Assembly (NCBI RefSeq): GCF_006874585.1
Contig: NZ_CP029761.1
Location: 2,801,001-2,865,000 of the forward strand
Direction of reading: 5' to 3'
Length of the DNA: 64,000 nucleotides
Source: Sphingomonas sp. IC081
Lineage (GTDB): Bacteria; Pseudomonadota; Alphaproteobacteria; Sphingomonadales; Sphingomonadaceae
The translations under genes were made by a program, and so were the position numbers. The notes beneath the pieces are model-generated. The model worked only from the letters and a program-made list of their open reading frames with translations. It made no database searches and was not told where the DNA came from. Below, piece after piece: positions 37,146 to 45,192 of this stretch (the stretch's first letter is position 1; every line of letters starts with the position of its first letter).

Positions 37146-37552
37146 GATGAACTGAGCCAAGTGGGGGACGCCCTGCCCGCTGTCAATTGTTCTGGCCGGT
37201 TTGAAAAGTGCGTGGACGCGCATTTTCGTTTCGCGCCTTGCCCGCCGCATCCCAGCCCCGCTCAGGCTGAGCGGCGTTGATCCAAAGGAATTCTTACAAG
37301 GCACGCGACCAACCAAAGCTCGTCATCCCCGCGAAGGCGGGGAACCCGCTTCCTTTTTGCCACGCCGCAAACAAGAACAAGTATTAGCGAGGGCCCCGCC
37401 TTCGCGGGGGCGACGGGGTAATATGTCGGAAGCTTGGCTCAGGAACGGCGCAGCATTGTGATGAGCCCGCCGCCGCGCCCGATCGATCCGTTCCCGCCGG
37501 CCAAATCGCCCTCTGTCCTTCGCACGCCTGCTGGGCTAATAGGCCGCCCATC
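37146..37552. other. 407 bp divergent metX/hisC region with paired REP-like elements
   Basis: No gene is supported. Toward metX there is a minus-strand TTGACA (37181-37186) that could be a -35 box, with only a weak -10 (CACTTG) 17 bases away. Centrally, 37321-37418 carries two inverted copies of a REP-like hairpin. Promoters for hisC would be expected in 37420-37540; none is clear. Confidence 0.5.
37321..37418. repeat. Inverted pair of REP-like elements (REPIN-type)
   Basis: The first copy starts CGTCATCCCCGCGAAGGCGG at 37321. The second, inverted, is at about 37391-37418 and contains GCCCCGCCTTCGCGGGG. Each can fold on itself (CCCCGC-GAAG-GCGGGG) and the two can pair across about 40-45 bp. 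This matches the layout of REP doublets found between genes in many genomes. Confidence 0.65.
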
Positions 37553-38680
37553 ATGACCGACAGCCAGACCATCGCCCCCCACCAATCGCGCCAAGCCCCG
37601 CAGCCCAAGCCGTGGATCGACGCGATCCATGCCTATGTGCCCGGCAAGTCGAAGGGGAAAGACGGCAAGCCGCTGATCAAGCTATCGGCCAACGAGAACC
37701 CGCTCGGCACCAGCGCCCGCGCGCTTGAGGCACGAGCACAGGCCCCGGCGCTCTATCCCGATCCGGACAGCACTGCACTGCGCGCCGCCATTGCAGCAAA
37801 GCACGGGCTCGATGCCGCCCGCGTGGTAATGGGCACCGGCTCGGACGAGCTGCTCAACCTTGCCGCGCAGGGTTACGCGGGGCTCGGCGACGAAGTGATC
37901 TACGTGCGCTACGGCTTCTCGGTCTACGACATCGCCGCGCGGCGCTGCGGGGCGACCCCGGTGGTCGCGCCCGATGCCGACTACGGCACCGATGTCGACG
38001 CGCTGCTGGCTCTGGTCACCGAAAAGACCCGCGTGGTCTTTGTCGCCAACCCCAACAACCCGACCGGCTCCTTCCTGCCGGGGGGCGAGATCGCGCGCCT
38101 CCACGCCGGGCTTCCGGCCGACGTGCTGCTGGTGCTCGACCAGGCTTACGGCGAATATGTCGCACCCGAGGATGACGACGGTTCGCTGGCGCTGGCCGCC
38201 GCGCACGACAATGTGCTGGTGACGCGCACTTTCTCGAAGATCTTCGGCCTTGCGGGGGAACGCATCGGCTGGGCCACCGGCGCGCCGGGGCTGGTCGCCA
38301 CGCTCAACCGCATTCGCGGGCCGTTCAACGTCTCGGCCACCGGGCAGGCGATGGCGCTGGCGGCGCTTGCCGACGATGCTTTCGTCGAAGCCAGCCGCGT
38401 GCACAACCGCGACGAGCGCGCCCGCTTCGTCAGCAAGCTGACCGCGCTCGGCAACCACGGGCTGCGTCCGCTGCCGACACAGGCGAACTTCGTGCTGGTG
38501 CTGTTCGAAGGCGCGCTGAGCGCCGAGGCCGCGTTCGATGGCCTCGCCGATCGCGGCTACATCGTGCGCTGGCTGCCGGGTCAGGGACTACCGCAGGCGC
38601 TGCGCATCACCATCGGCAAGCCGGAAGACATGGACGCCATCGCCGAGGGTCTTCGCGAGATGGCGGAAGCCGCCAAGTGA
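37553..38680 (+). CDS. hisC: Histidinol-phosphate aminotransferase
   Basis: A PLP enzyme of histidine synthesis that exchanges the amino group between histidinol phosphate and glutamate; in alphaproteobacteria it may also serve tyrosine and phenylalanine. The 375-residue chain has [11 protein letters not shown] near the start, [14 protein letters not shown], the PLP Asp in [11 protein letters not shown], and the Schiff-base Lys229 in [20 protein letters not shown] at 37553. Its TGA overlaps the GTG start of tyrA by four bases. The pairing with tyrA supports an aromatic role besides histidine. Confidence 0.94.
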   Translation: MTDSQTIAPHQSRQAPQPKPWIDAIHAYVPGKSKGKDGKPLIKLSANENPLGTSARALEARAQAPALYPDPDSTALRAAIAAKHGLDAARVVMGTGSDELLNLAAQGYAGLGDEVIYVRYGFSVYDIAARRCGATPVVAPDADYGTDVDALLALVTEKTRVVFVANPNNPTGSFLPGGEIARLHAGLPADVLLVLDQAYGEYVAPEDDDGSLALAAAHDNVLVTRTFSKIFGLAGERIGWATGAPGLVATLNRIRGPFNVSATGQAMALAALADDAFVEASRVHNRDERARFVSKLTALGNHGLRPLPTQANFVLVLFEGALSAEAAFDGLADRGYIVRWLPGQGLPQALRITIGKPEDMDAIAEGLREMAEAAK

Positions 38681-39594
38681 CCTTCAGCAATATCGCGATC
38701 ATCGGGCTCGGCCTGCAGGGCGGCTCCATCGGCCTTGCGGTCAAGGCCTACCTGCCCCGCGCCCGCACCACCGGCTACGATCTCAGCCCCGCCCACCGCG
38801 CCCGCGCCGCCGAGCGCGGACTGGTGGACGAAGTCTGCGAAACGCCTGCGGACACCGTGCGGAATGCCGATCTGGTAATCTTCTGCGTACCGCCCGGCGC
38901 CATGGGCATGGCCGCCGAGCAAGTGCGCGAGGCGCTGCCCGCGCATTGCCTGGTCAGCGATGTCGGTTCCAGCAAGCAGGCCATCGCCCGCGACCTTGGC
39001 GCGGCGCTGCCCGATCACATGGTGATCCCCGCGCACCCGGTGGCCGGCACCGAGAACTCCGGCCCCGACGCCGGCTTCGCGCACCTGTTCCGCAACCGCT
39101 GGTGCATCGTCACCCCGCCTGCCACCACCGACATGCTCAAGCTGAGCGATCTCGTCGGCTTCTGGGAGGCCCTCGGCGCCAATGTCGAGATCATGACGCC
39201 CGAGCACCACGACCTCGTGCTTGCCGTCACCAGCCACCTGCCGCACCTCATCGCCTATACCATCGTCGGCACCGCCTCCGATCTCGAGGACGTGACGCAG
39301 AGCGAGGTCATCAAGTATTCGGCGGGCGGCTTCCGCGACTTCACGCGCATCGCCGCCTCCGATCCGACGATGTGGCGCGACGTGTTCCTGTCCAACAAGG
39401 ACGCGGTGCTGACGATGCTCCAGCGCTTCACCGAGGACCTGACCGCGCTGCAACGCGCCATCCGCGTGGGCGACGGCGACATGCTGTTCGACCAGTTCAA
39501 GCGCACCCGCGCGATCCGCCGCTCGATCATCGAGGAAGGGCAGGACGATTCCCGCCCCGACTTCGGCCGCAACGATCACGAAAACGAGAAGTAA
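38677..39594 (+). CDS. tyrA: Prephenate/arogenate (cyclohexadienyl) dehydrogenase
   Basis: An NAD(P)-dependent oxidative decarboxylase of tyrosine synthesis, 305 residues. The Rossmann start is [18 protein letters not shown]. Family blocks include [35 protein letters not shown] with the catalytic His, and [15 protein letters not shown]. It has no fused chorismate mutase and no C-terminal ACT domain at this length. GTG start at 38677 within the hisC stop (GTGA). The partner aminotransferase would act on prephenate or 4-hydroxyphenylpyruvate, so prephenate versus arogenate specificity is open. Confidence 0.93.
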   Translation: MTFSNIAIIGLGLQGGSIGLAVKAYLPRARTTGYDLSPAHRARAAERGLVDEVCETPADTVRNADLVIFCVPPGAMGMAAEQVREALPAHCLVSDVGSSKQAIARDLGAALPDHMVIPAHPVAGTENSGPDAGFAHLFRNRWCIVTPPATTDMLKLSDLVGFWEALGANVEIMTPEHHDLVLAVTSHLPHLIAYTIVGTASDLEDVTQSEVIKYSAGGFRDFTRIAASDPTMWRDVFLSNKDAVLTMLQRFTEDLTALQRAIRVGDGDMLFDQFKRTRAIRRSIIEEGQDDSRPDFGRNDHENEK

Positions 39595-39673
39595 CCGGCA
39601 AATGGCAGGCCTGCGCGGCACGCGTCCGGGTGCCGCTGCCTGAATAGGCCCCCGGTTCTCGGCCGGAGGCCCC

Positions 39674-40450
39674 TCAGCCTTCCGCCGACCCCTTTGCCGC
39701 CGACCCCTCTGCCGCCGAATAGTGCGGATTCAAGGCATTGATCGCCGCTTGCACGCGCGTCTCGATCTCCTCGCGCGGGAGGCCGGTCTCGATGCGCGTG
39801 CCGAAGCGCATCACCACGGTGCCGGGTTTTTTCCAGCGCCGATGGTAGAACCGCCCGGAATCCACCGCCACCGGCACCACCGGCAGGTTCACCAGCTTGT
39901 AGATCCCGGCAAAGCCCGATTGCAGCGGCACCGCGACACCGCTGGCCACGCGGGTGCCTTCGGGGAAGATCGCCAGCGGGCGGCCCTGCGCCGCAAAACC
40001 GCGTGCCGAGGAAACCATCGCCCTGAGCGCCTTGGCCCCTTCCTCGCGCGAGACGGTGACGGCGCCGTAGTGGCTTGCCGCCCAGCCCCAGCCGGGAATG
40101 CCCATCAGTTCCGCCTTGGGGAACGGCACCGGCAGGCGCAGCAGCATGGGCAGGTCGATCGCCTCGAAGAAGCTTTCGTGGCGCAGCGCCACCAGCACGC
40201 CGCCTTCCGGGACCTCGCCCTCGATCCGCAGCCCGATGCCCAGTATCCAGCGGCAGCACAGGCGGTGGAAATGTGCCCAGCCGCGCACCCGCGCGCGCAT
40301 CGGCCCGTCGCCGATCAGCGAGGCCAGCCAGACCAGCATCACGCAGACCATCGTGCCGGGATAGAACACCAGGTAGAACACCAGGCTGCGGATCACGTCG
40401 AGCGGGGTGGCAGGCGTGTCCGGCGTGATTTCAGGCGAATTGCGGGTCAA
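39674..40450 (-). CDS. 1-acyl-sn-glycerol-3-phosphate acyltransferase (PlsC family)
   Basis: A 258-residue inner-membrane acyltransferase of phospholipid synthesis that makes phosphatidate from lysophosphatidate. An N-terminal hydrophobic helix (VFYLVFYPGTMVCVMLVW) precedes the catalytic box HESFFEAID (H-x4-D with Phe) and the FPEGTRVASG block. The start is placed at TTG 40450 because it overlaps the ydcF stop (TTGA); no ATG precedes the helix, and the frame further up lies inside ydcF. The C-terminus has a small degenerate repeat (SAAEGSAAKGSAEG). Fourth gene of ftsE-ftsX-ydcF-plsC. Another acyl acceptor cannot be excluded. Confidence 0.87.
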   Translation of the reverse strand: MTRNSPEITPDTPATPLDVIRSLVFYLVFYPGTMVCVMLVWLASLIGDGPMRARVRGWAHFHRLCCRWILGIGLRIEGEVPEGGVLVALRHESFFEAIDLPMLLRLPVPFPKAELMGIPGWGWAASHYGAVTVSREEGAKALRAMVSSARGFAAQGRPLAIFPEGTRVASGVAVPLQSGFAGIYKLVNLPVVPVAVDSGRFYHRRWKKPGTVVMRFGTRIETGLPREEIETRVQAAINALNPHYSAAEGSAAKGSAEG

Positions 40451-40998
40451 GATTTCTTCCAGGGAGGGCTGTTCCAGGTATCGAGCGCCATGCGCCCGAT
40501 GTACTTGTGGAATTCGAGAAAGAGGATGCCGAGGCTGGGGTGCGAGGGCACCGCGTCCGCGCGGATGAGCACGCCCTTGGGCAGTTCGCGCGCCAGTTCG
40601 TAGGCGGCGCGCCGCATGTGCCAGTCGGCAGTGACCAGCCGGACCGAGCGGACCTTGTGGCGGATGATCCAGTCTTCCGCTTCCAGCGCGTTGGAGCGGG
40701 TGTCGTAGGCCTCGTACCCCAGCGTGATGCAGCACTTCATCAGCGCATCGGGAATGCGGTACTCGGCCGCCAGTTCGCCGGGGCGCACCTCGCGGTCGAC
40801 ACCCGAGATCAGCAGGCGCGGCGCGCCCTTGTGGGCCAGCACCGCCAGCGAGCGCTCGATCCGCCCGCGGCTGCCGGTGAGCACAATCACGGCATCGGTG
40901 CGTTCGGACAGCGGCAGGGGATCCGGCAGCGCAACGGCAAACCAGATGAAGCCGAACAGCCAGAACAGCAGCAGGAAGGCAGCGGTACGACGGAACAT
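40447..40998 (-). CDS. YdcF-like (DUF218) family protein
   Basis: A 183-residue inner-membrane-anchored protein. One N-terminal helix (FRRTAAFLLLFWLFGFIWFAV) is followed by the DUF218 nucleotide-type fold: AVIVLTGSRGRIERSL, LLISGVD, YEAYDTRSNALEAEDW and VRLVTADWHMRRA. Relatives such as SanA/ElyC affect envelope precursor use. It lies 29 bp after ftsX and overlaps the following plsC. Function is unknown; the operon suggests envelope synthesis during division. ATG at 40998. Confidence 0.88.
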   Translation of the reverse strand: MFRRTAAFLLLFWLFGFIWFAVALPDPLPLSERTDAVIVLTGSRGRIERSLAVLAHKGAPRLLISGVDREVRPGELAAEYRIPDALMKCCITLGYEAYDTRSNALEAEDWIIRHKVRSVRLVTADWHMRRAAYELARELPKGVLIRADAVPSHPSLGILFLEFHKYIGRMALDTWNSPPWKKS

Positions 40999-41027
40999 GA
41001 GCGAGCTACGTTACAAATCCGTGGGCA

Positions 41028-41975
41028 CTATAGCATCTTGCGCAAGGCATGCAGCACTGTGAAACGCGCCGTCAGCATCGCCAGCAGAGTGGAGAGCAGC
41101 GGCACCAGCGCCAGCAGCAGCCAGTCGGTCCACACCAGCGCGCCGCTGTCCACCATGCCGGCGCCGAGGCCGCCGAAGCGCCGCCCGATCGAGAGGATCA
41201 CCACCATCGCCAGCGCCAGCCCGACCGCGCCGCCGCCCGCCGCGTCGAGCCCGATCGAGCGCTGGAACACCCGCGCGACCTGGGCATCGGTGCCGCCGAG
41301 CAAGTGGACGATCTCGATCACCTCGCGGTTGGCCCCGAGCGCCGAGCGCGCCGCCAGCAGGACCGCCGCCGCCAGTGCAAAGGCCAAGAGCGCCACCAGC
41401 GCGATCGCCAGGACCTGCAGCGAGACCATCGCGTCGAACACCGGCTTCAGCCAGCTGGCCTGGGCATCGATGCGGGCCGAGGGGGCAACCGGGGCCAGCG
41501 CCGTTTCCAGCGCCTTCAGCCGCTCGGGCGTTGCGGCGCCGTTCAGCCGCACGTCGATCAGCGCGGGCACCGGGATGGCCGAGCTGGTGCTGCCGGGCGC
41601 CGCGATCTCGGTACCCAGCCAGGGTTCGATCAGCGCATCGAGCTCGGCTTGGGGAACCTGCCTGAGCCCGGCGATGCGCGGCTGGCGCTTCAGGGCATCG
41701 ATCGCCGCGCGGGTCTCGCGCGCCCGCACGTCCGCGCGCGGTTCGAGCAGCTGGACGGTCACCCCGCCCTCGATCTCGGCGCGGGCGGACGTTACCGCAT
41801 TGCCGATGGCAAGACCGGCGGCAAGCGCGATGGCGGTCAGCGCCACCATGATCGCGATCACCCAGGGCATCGGCCCTGCCATGCGCGCCTGCGGCACCAG
41901 TTCGGCACTGCGCACGCCCAGCCGCCGCCAGCCGAGGCGGGGGGCGCCGTCCGTTGGGGTCTTGGCGAAGATCAT
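41028..41975 (-). CDS. ftsX: Cell division protein FtsX (membrane partner of FtsE)
   Basis: A 315-residue inner-membrane protein with four hydrophobic helices: one near residue 40 (WVIAIMVALTAIALAAGLAIG) and three in the C-terminal half. A periplasmic domain of about 110 residues in the first loop would couple to cell-wall hydrolase activation. LVALLAFALAAAVLLAA and REVIEIVHLLGGTDAQVARVF belong to the conserved MacB/FtsX permease region. ATG at 41975 overlaps the ftsE stop by four bases. The frame upstream belongs to ftsE. Confidence 0.92.
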   Translation of the reverse strand: MIFAKTPTDGAPRLGWRRLGVRSAELVPQARMAGPMPWVIAIMVALTAIALAAGLAIGNAVTSARAEIEGGVTVQLLEPRADVRARETRAAIDALKRQPRIAGLRQVPQAELDALIEPWLGTEIAAPGSTSSAIPVPALIDVRLNGAATPERLKALETALAPVAPSARIDAQASWLKPVFDAMVSLQVLAIALVALLAFALAAAVLLAARSALGANREVIEIVHLLGGTDAQVARVFQRSIGLDAAGGGAVGLALAMVVILSIGRRFGGLGAGMVDSGALVWTDWLLLALVPLLSTLLAMLTARFTVLHALRKML

Positions 41976-42685
41976 GCCGGTTTCCTCGGCGGATAGCGCA
42001 GCGCTCCGGTGGGATCGGAAAGCCGCCCGCGATCGAGCCGCATGATCAGGCTGTCCGACACCTTGCGCAGCAGGTCGAGATCGTGGGTGGCGACCACCAC
42101 CGTCGTCCCCTGCCGGTTGAGCATCTCGAACAGACGCATGAGCTTTTGCGCCATCTCGGGATCGACGTTGCCGGTCGGCTCGTCGGCCACCAGCATCGCG
42201 GGCCGGGCGATCACCGCGCGGGCGATGGCGACGCGCTGCTGTTCGCCGCCCGAAAGCGTGGCAGGCCGCGCATCCAGCCGATCGGCCAACCCCACCCATT
42301 CGAGGATGTCGCGCACCGGCCCGAAGATGTCGCGCTCCTGATGCCCGGCGACGCGCAAGGGCAGCGCCACGTTGTCGAAGGCGGACAAGTGCGGGATCAG
42401 GCGGAAGTCCTGGAACACCACGCCGATCCGCCGCCGCAACACCGGCAGGCGCGCACGCGGCAAGGTGATGGCATCGGTGCCGAACATGCGGATCGCCCCG
42501 CGCGAGGGGCGCTGGGCGAGATAGAGCAGCCGCAGCAACGAGGTCTTGCCGGCCCCGCTCGCCCCGGTGAGGAAATAGAAACGTCCGGCGAACAGCGTGA
42601 AGGTCAGGTCGCTCAGCACCTCGCGATCGGTGCCATAGCGCAGGCCGACATTGTCAAAATGGATGATTTCGCCGTCCGCGGTCAT
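41972..42685 (-). CDS. ftsE: Cell division ATP-binding protein FtsE
   Basis: The ABC-type ATPase of the FtsEX complex, 237 residues, which controls peptidoglycan hydrolases at the septum. Walker A is LTGASGAGKTSLLRLL, the Q-loop is in GVVFQDFRL, the signature is LSGGEQQRVAIARA, and Walker B is MLVADEPTGNVDPE, followed by the switch His in VVVATHDLDLL. ATG at 42685 was chosen because the ABC fold starts shortly after; an extension to 42745 falls in the promoter region. First gene of a four-gene minus-strand operon. Confidence 0.96.
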   Translation of the reverse strand: MTADGEIIHFDNVGLRYGTDREVLSDLTFTLFAGRFYFLTGASGAGKTSLLRLLYLAQRPSRGAIRMFGTDAITLPRARLPVLRRRIGVVFQDFRLIPHLSAFDNVALPLRVAGHQERDIFGPVRDILEWVGLADRLDARPATLSGGEQQRVAIARAVIARPAMLVADEPTGNVDPEMAQKLMRLFEMLNRQGTTVVVATHDLDLLRKVSDSLIMRLDRGRLSDPTGALRYPPRKPA

Positions 42686-42737
42686 GCTCGTCTGGTCTAA
42701 AAGCCTAATCAGGGGACAAGTCGATCCGAACGGGCGA

Positions 42738-42771
42738 CTATCCACACCTAACCCGCATTCAGTGTGGAAAA
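42738..42771. promoter_or_regulatory. DnaA-box-like pair in the ftsE/zinc-ribbon divergent region
   Basis: CTATCCACA (42738-42746, plus) and TTTTCCACA on the minus strand (42763-42771) each match the DnaA box at 8 of 9 positions. TCCACAC and GTGTGGA can also pair as a stem with a 14-base loop. The site lies between the ftsE start and the zinc-ribbon gene. Binding is not shown. Confidence 0.35.
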
Positions 42772-42846
42772 AAGAGCGCTCCGGCCTGTGCCCACAGGTC
42801 TGGCGCTTGTCGGGGGCGAGTCAGTCGTGCTTATAGTTTCGAGACC

Positions 42847-43797
42847 ATGATTATCGCCTGCCCCGCTTGCTCTACGCGTTATGCCGTGCCGGACAGCGCG
42901 GTCGGTATCGATGGCCGCACCGTGCGCTGCGCCAAGTGTCGCCACAGCTGGTTCCAGGAAGGCCCCGCCATCGACGGCGCGATGGAGACGGCCGGCGCCG
43001 CGGCTGCAGTCCCGGCAACACCGCAGCAACCGGCCGCCGCGCGACCCGAACCCGTGGCCGCGCAGGCCGCTCCTGCCGCAGTTCAGGCCGCCCCCCCACA
43101 GCCTGCCCCCGCGCAGCCTGCCTATAGCCATGCCGCCGAGCCCGCGCCGGGCTTCTCGACCCCGCCGCGCATGCCCGCCGTGCGGGTGCCCGCCCCGGCC
43201 GCGCCCGCACCGCAAGCCGCGCCGGAACCGGAAAGCGATCCGGTCGCCGCGCCGGTCGGCACCGCATCCGCCGCGCGCAAGGCTGCCGGTTACTACGACG
43301 ACACCACCGCGCCGCACTATGCCGACGAGGGGCCGTCGAGCTTCGATTTCGCGCCGCCGTTCCGCCCGCGCCGCAACTGGGCCAAGCTGGCGACGATCGC
43401 CTCGGTGGTATTTGCCGGGGCGACGCTGGCACTGACCGGCGCGGTCGCTTTCGGCGGCCTGCCCGACTGGCTGCCGATCCCGACGCAGACCTTCTCGAAG
43501 GCCCCCGCCGACCTCCAGCTGGACTTCCCGCGCAAGCGCCAGGACCGCAAGCCCCTGCCCGATGGCAGCGAGTTCTTCTCGGTTTCCGGCACGATCAGCA
43601 ATACCGGCAGCGAGACCCGCTACGTGCCCTCGCTGCTCGTGGCGCTGCGCGACAAGCGCGACCGCATCGTCTACGAAAAGGAGCTCGTCCCCTCCAAGCG
43701 CAAGCTGAAGCCGGGCGAGGCGATCACCGTCAACGAAGCGCTGACCGACATTCCCAAGTCCGCCGCCGCCGCCGAGATCGGCTGGAAGCCCGACTGA
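42847..43797 (+). CDS. Zinc-ribbon (MJ0042-type) protein with DUF3426-like C-terminus
   Basis: A 316-residue protein. The N-terminus is a zinc ribbon with Cys5-x2-Cys8 ([10 protein letters not shown]) and Cys28-x2-Cys31 (CAKCRHSW). A Pro/Ala-rich disordered region runs to about residue 135. A single membrane helix ([20 protein letters not shown]) precedes a C-terminal DUF3426-like beta domain ([22 protein letters not shown]). Such proteins are common in alphaproteobacteria next to ftsE; the function is unknown. The ribbon would be cytoplasmic and the beta domain periplasmic. ATG at 42847; terminator at 43886. Divergent from ftsEX. Confidence 0.88.
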   Translation: MIIACPACSTRYAVPDSAVGIDGRTVRCAKCRHSWFQEGPAIDGAMETAGAAAAVPATPQQPAAARPEPVAAQAAPAAVQAAPPQPAPAQPAYSHAAEPAPGFSTPPRMPAVRVPAPAAPAPQAAPEPESDPVAAPVGTASAARKAAGYYDDTTAPHYADEGPSSFDFAPPFRPRRNWAKLATIASVVFAGATLALTGAVAFGGLPDWLPIPTQTFSKAPADLQLDFPRKRQDRKPLPDGSEFFSVSGTISNTGSETRYVPSLLVALRDKRDRIVYEKELVPSKRKLKPGEAITVNEALTDIPKSAAAAEIGWKPD

Positions 43798-44162
43798 CCC
43801 CTAACCGGCCGGAGGCGGCCTCGAGGTAGCCCCGCGGGCAGAACCTCCCCCCGAGCGCCCCCGCCGACCTGCCCTCCACGGCACTCTGCCGCCTGATAGC
43901 GGCAGGTTTTTCCCCGCGTGCTGCGAACCTTGCCGCGCGCCCGCGCAATGCTGCCCATTTCGGCACAGCCCGTTCCCAGACCGGCAAATCTTGCCGCGTG
44001 TTGCACGCGCCCCTGTCAAATAATTCGCGCCCGCGGCACCGACCACTGCGCCCGCTTCCTAGAAGAGTCATGCGAACCTGAAGAAACGGGATCGCACGCG
44101 GACCGGCGTACTCCGGTCCAGGCCGCAGAACTCGGCCTCACCATTCAAGAAGGAATGAACCA
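43798..44162. other. 365 bp upstream of the flagellin gene
   Basis: No gene is supported. After the terminator at 43886-43911 there are two copies of AA(C/T)CTTGCCGCG (43926-43937 and 43987-43998) and a perfect CGGCAA/TTGCCG inverted repeat (43982-43996). Partial sigma-28 and sigma-54-like matches exist, but none fits the consensus and spacing well enough to call. Confidence 0.5.
43886..43911 (+). terminator. Intrinsic terminator after the zinc-ribbon gene
   Basis: Stem CTGCCGC (43886-43892) and GCGGCAG (43899-43905) with a six-base loop, then GTTTTT. It lies 89 bp after the stop. Confidence 0.85.
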
Positions 44163-44999
44163 ATGGCGTTTTCCGTCAACACCAATGCCGGCGCAATGGC
44201 TGCTCTGCAGTCGCTGAATGCTACCAACCGCTCCATGGAAACCACCCAGAGCCGCATCAACACTGGTCTGAACGTTGCTTCGACCAAGGACGATTCGGCC
44301 AAGTACACCGTCGCCCAGACCCTGCGTGGCGACCAGGGTGGTCTCACCGCGGTGACCTCGTCGCTCAACAACGCCAAGTCGGTTGTTGACGTCGCGGTTT
44401 CGGGCGCTGAGCAGATCTCGGACCTCATCAACGACATGAAGTCCAAGGCCTACGAAGCGGCTTCGGCCACCGACTCGGGTACGCTCGAAGCCCTCCAGAA
44501 GGACTACGACGGCCTCAAGTCGCAGATCGACTCGATCATCTCGTCGTCGGACTTCAACGGCGTGAACCTGCTCGACAGCAGCGGCGGCTCGGTGAGCTCG
44601 CTGCAGACGCTCGACACCGGCAACCTGCTGACTGTCTCCAGCGTCAACATCGGCGGTCTGAGCGGCGGTTCGGCCACCCTCAGCGGCCTGTCGGGCAGCT
44701 CGGACCTCGCTTCGGCCACCGCCGCTGCGAGCACCGTCGACAACCTCGACGCGCTGTCGGACGCCCTCAACACGCAGCTCTCGACGCTGGGCGCCAAGTC
44801 GCGCCAGATCGACGGTCAGCTGGAATTCACCAGCAACCTGAGCGACGTGATCGAAACCGGCATCGGTAACCTCGTCGACGCGGATCTCGCCAAGGAATCG
44901 GCGAAGCTTCAGGCCCTGCAGGTCCAGCAGCAGCTGGGCGTCCAGGCTCTGTCGATCGCCAACCAGGCACCGCAGACGATCCTGTCGCTCTTCCGTTAA
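44163..44999 (+). CDS. Flagellin
   Basis: The flagellar filament subunit, 278 residues, exported through the flagellar secretion system. The N-terminal D0 region [18 protein letters not shown] and its mirror C-terminal [15 protein letters not shown] are clear. The D1 coiled-coil helices follow ([35 protein letters not shown]). The middle is short and Gly/Ser-rich ([18 protein letters not shown]), so the outer D2/D3 domains are essentially missing. The codon use is more optimised than that of neighbours, as expected for a highly expressed gene. No other flagellar structural gene is nearby; a single MCP follows. Confidence 0.95.
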   Translation: MAFSVNTNAGAMAALQSLNATNRSMETTQSRINTGLNVASTKDDSAKYTVAQTLRGDQGGLTAVTSSLNNAKSVVDVAVSGAEQISDLINDMKSKAYEAASATDSGTLEALQKDYDGLKSQIDSIISSSDFNGVNLLDSSGGSVSSLQTLDTGNLLTVSSVNIGGLSGGSATLSGLSGSSDLASATAAASTVDNLDALSDALNTQLSTLGAKSRQIDGQLEFTSNLSDVIETGIGNLVDADLAKESAKLQALQVQQQLGVQALSIANQAPQTILSLFR

Positions 45000-45001
45000 G
45001 G

Positions 45002-45018
45002 AAGGCCGACGGCCTTTT
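45002..45018 (+). terminator. Short hairpin directly after flagellin
   Basis: AAGGCC (45002-45007) and GGCCTT (45011-45016) with loop GAC, then TT. It is weak alone and is backed up by the larger terminator at 45050. Confidence 0.4.
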
Positions 45019-45049
45019 CAGCCCCCAGGCGAAAGGCCGGAACGTCATG

Positions 45050-45086
45050 GAGGCCGGGGTGGTTCGCCACCTCGGCCTCTTTTTTT
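45050..45086 (+). terminator. Strong intrinsic terminator after flagellin
   Basis: Stem GAGGCCG...GGTGG (45050-45062) and CCACC...CGGCCTC (45067-45079) around a TTCG tetraloop, followed by a run of seven T residues. It separates flagellin from the MCP. Confidence 0.9.
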
Positions 45087-45192
45087 GGGCGTTTCCCGGC
45101 CCCCGCGCCGAGGCTGCCCTGCCGCGCCCTTCTATAATAATCATGGCCCACCAATGGGGGAGCGGCCGTTTTCAAGCCGGAAATGGACCAAG

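Noticed and set aside
37146..37320. SAM-type riboswitch upstream of metX
   Set aside because: I looked for the SAM-II type core expected before alphaproteobacterial met genes and found no matching pseudoknot pattern; only a TTGACA box is visible.
43998..44045. Sigma-28 promoter before flagellin
   Set aside because: TCAAA followed after about 15-17 bases by ACCGACCA is only a partial match to TAAA-N15-GCCGATAA.
44030..44060. Sigma-54 promoter (GGCAC-N5-TGC) before flagellin
   Set aside because: GGCACCGACCACTGC at about 44034 resembles TGGCAC-N5-TTGC, but the GG to GC spacing is one base too long and the first T is missing.
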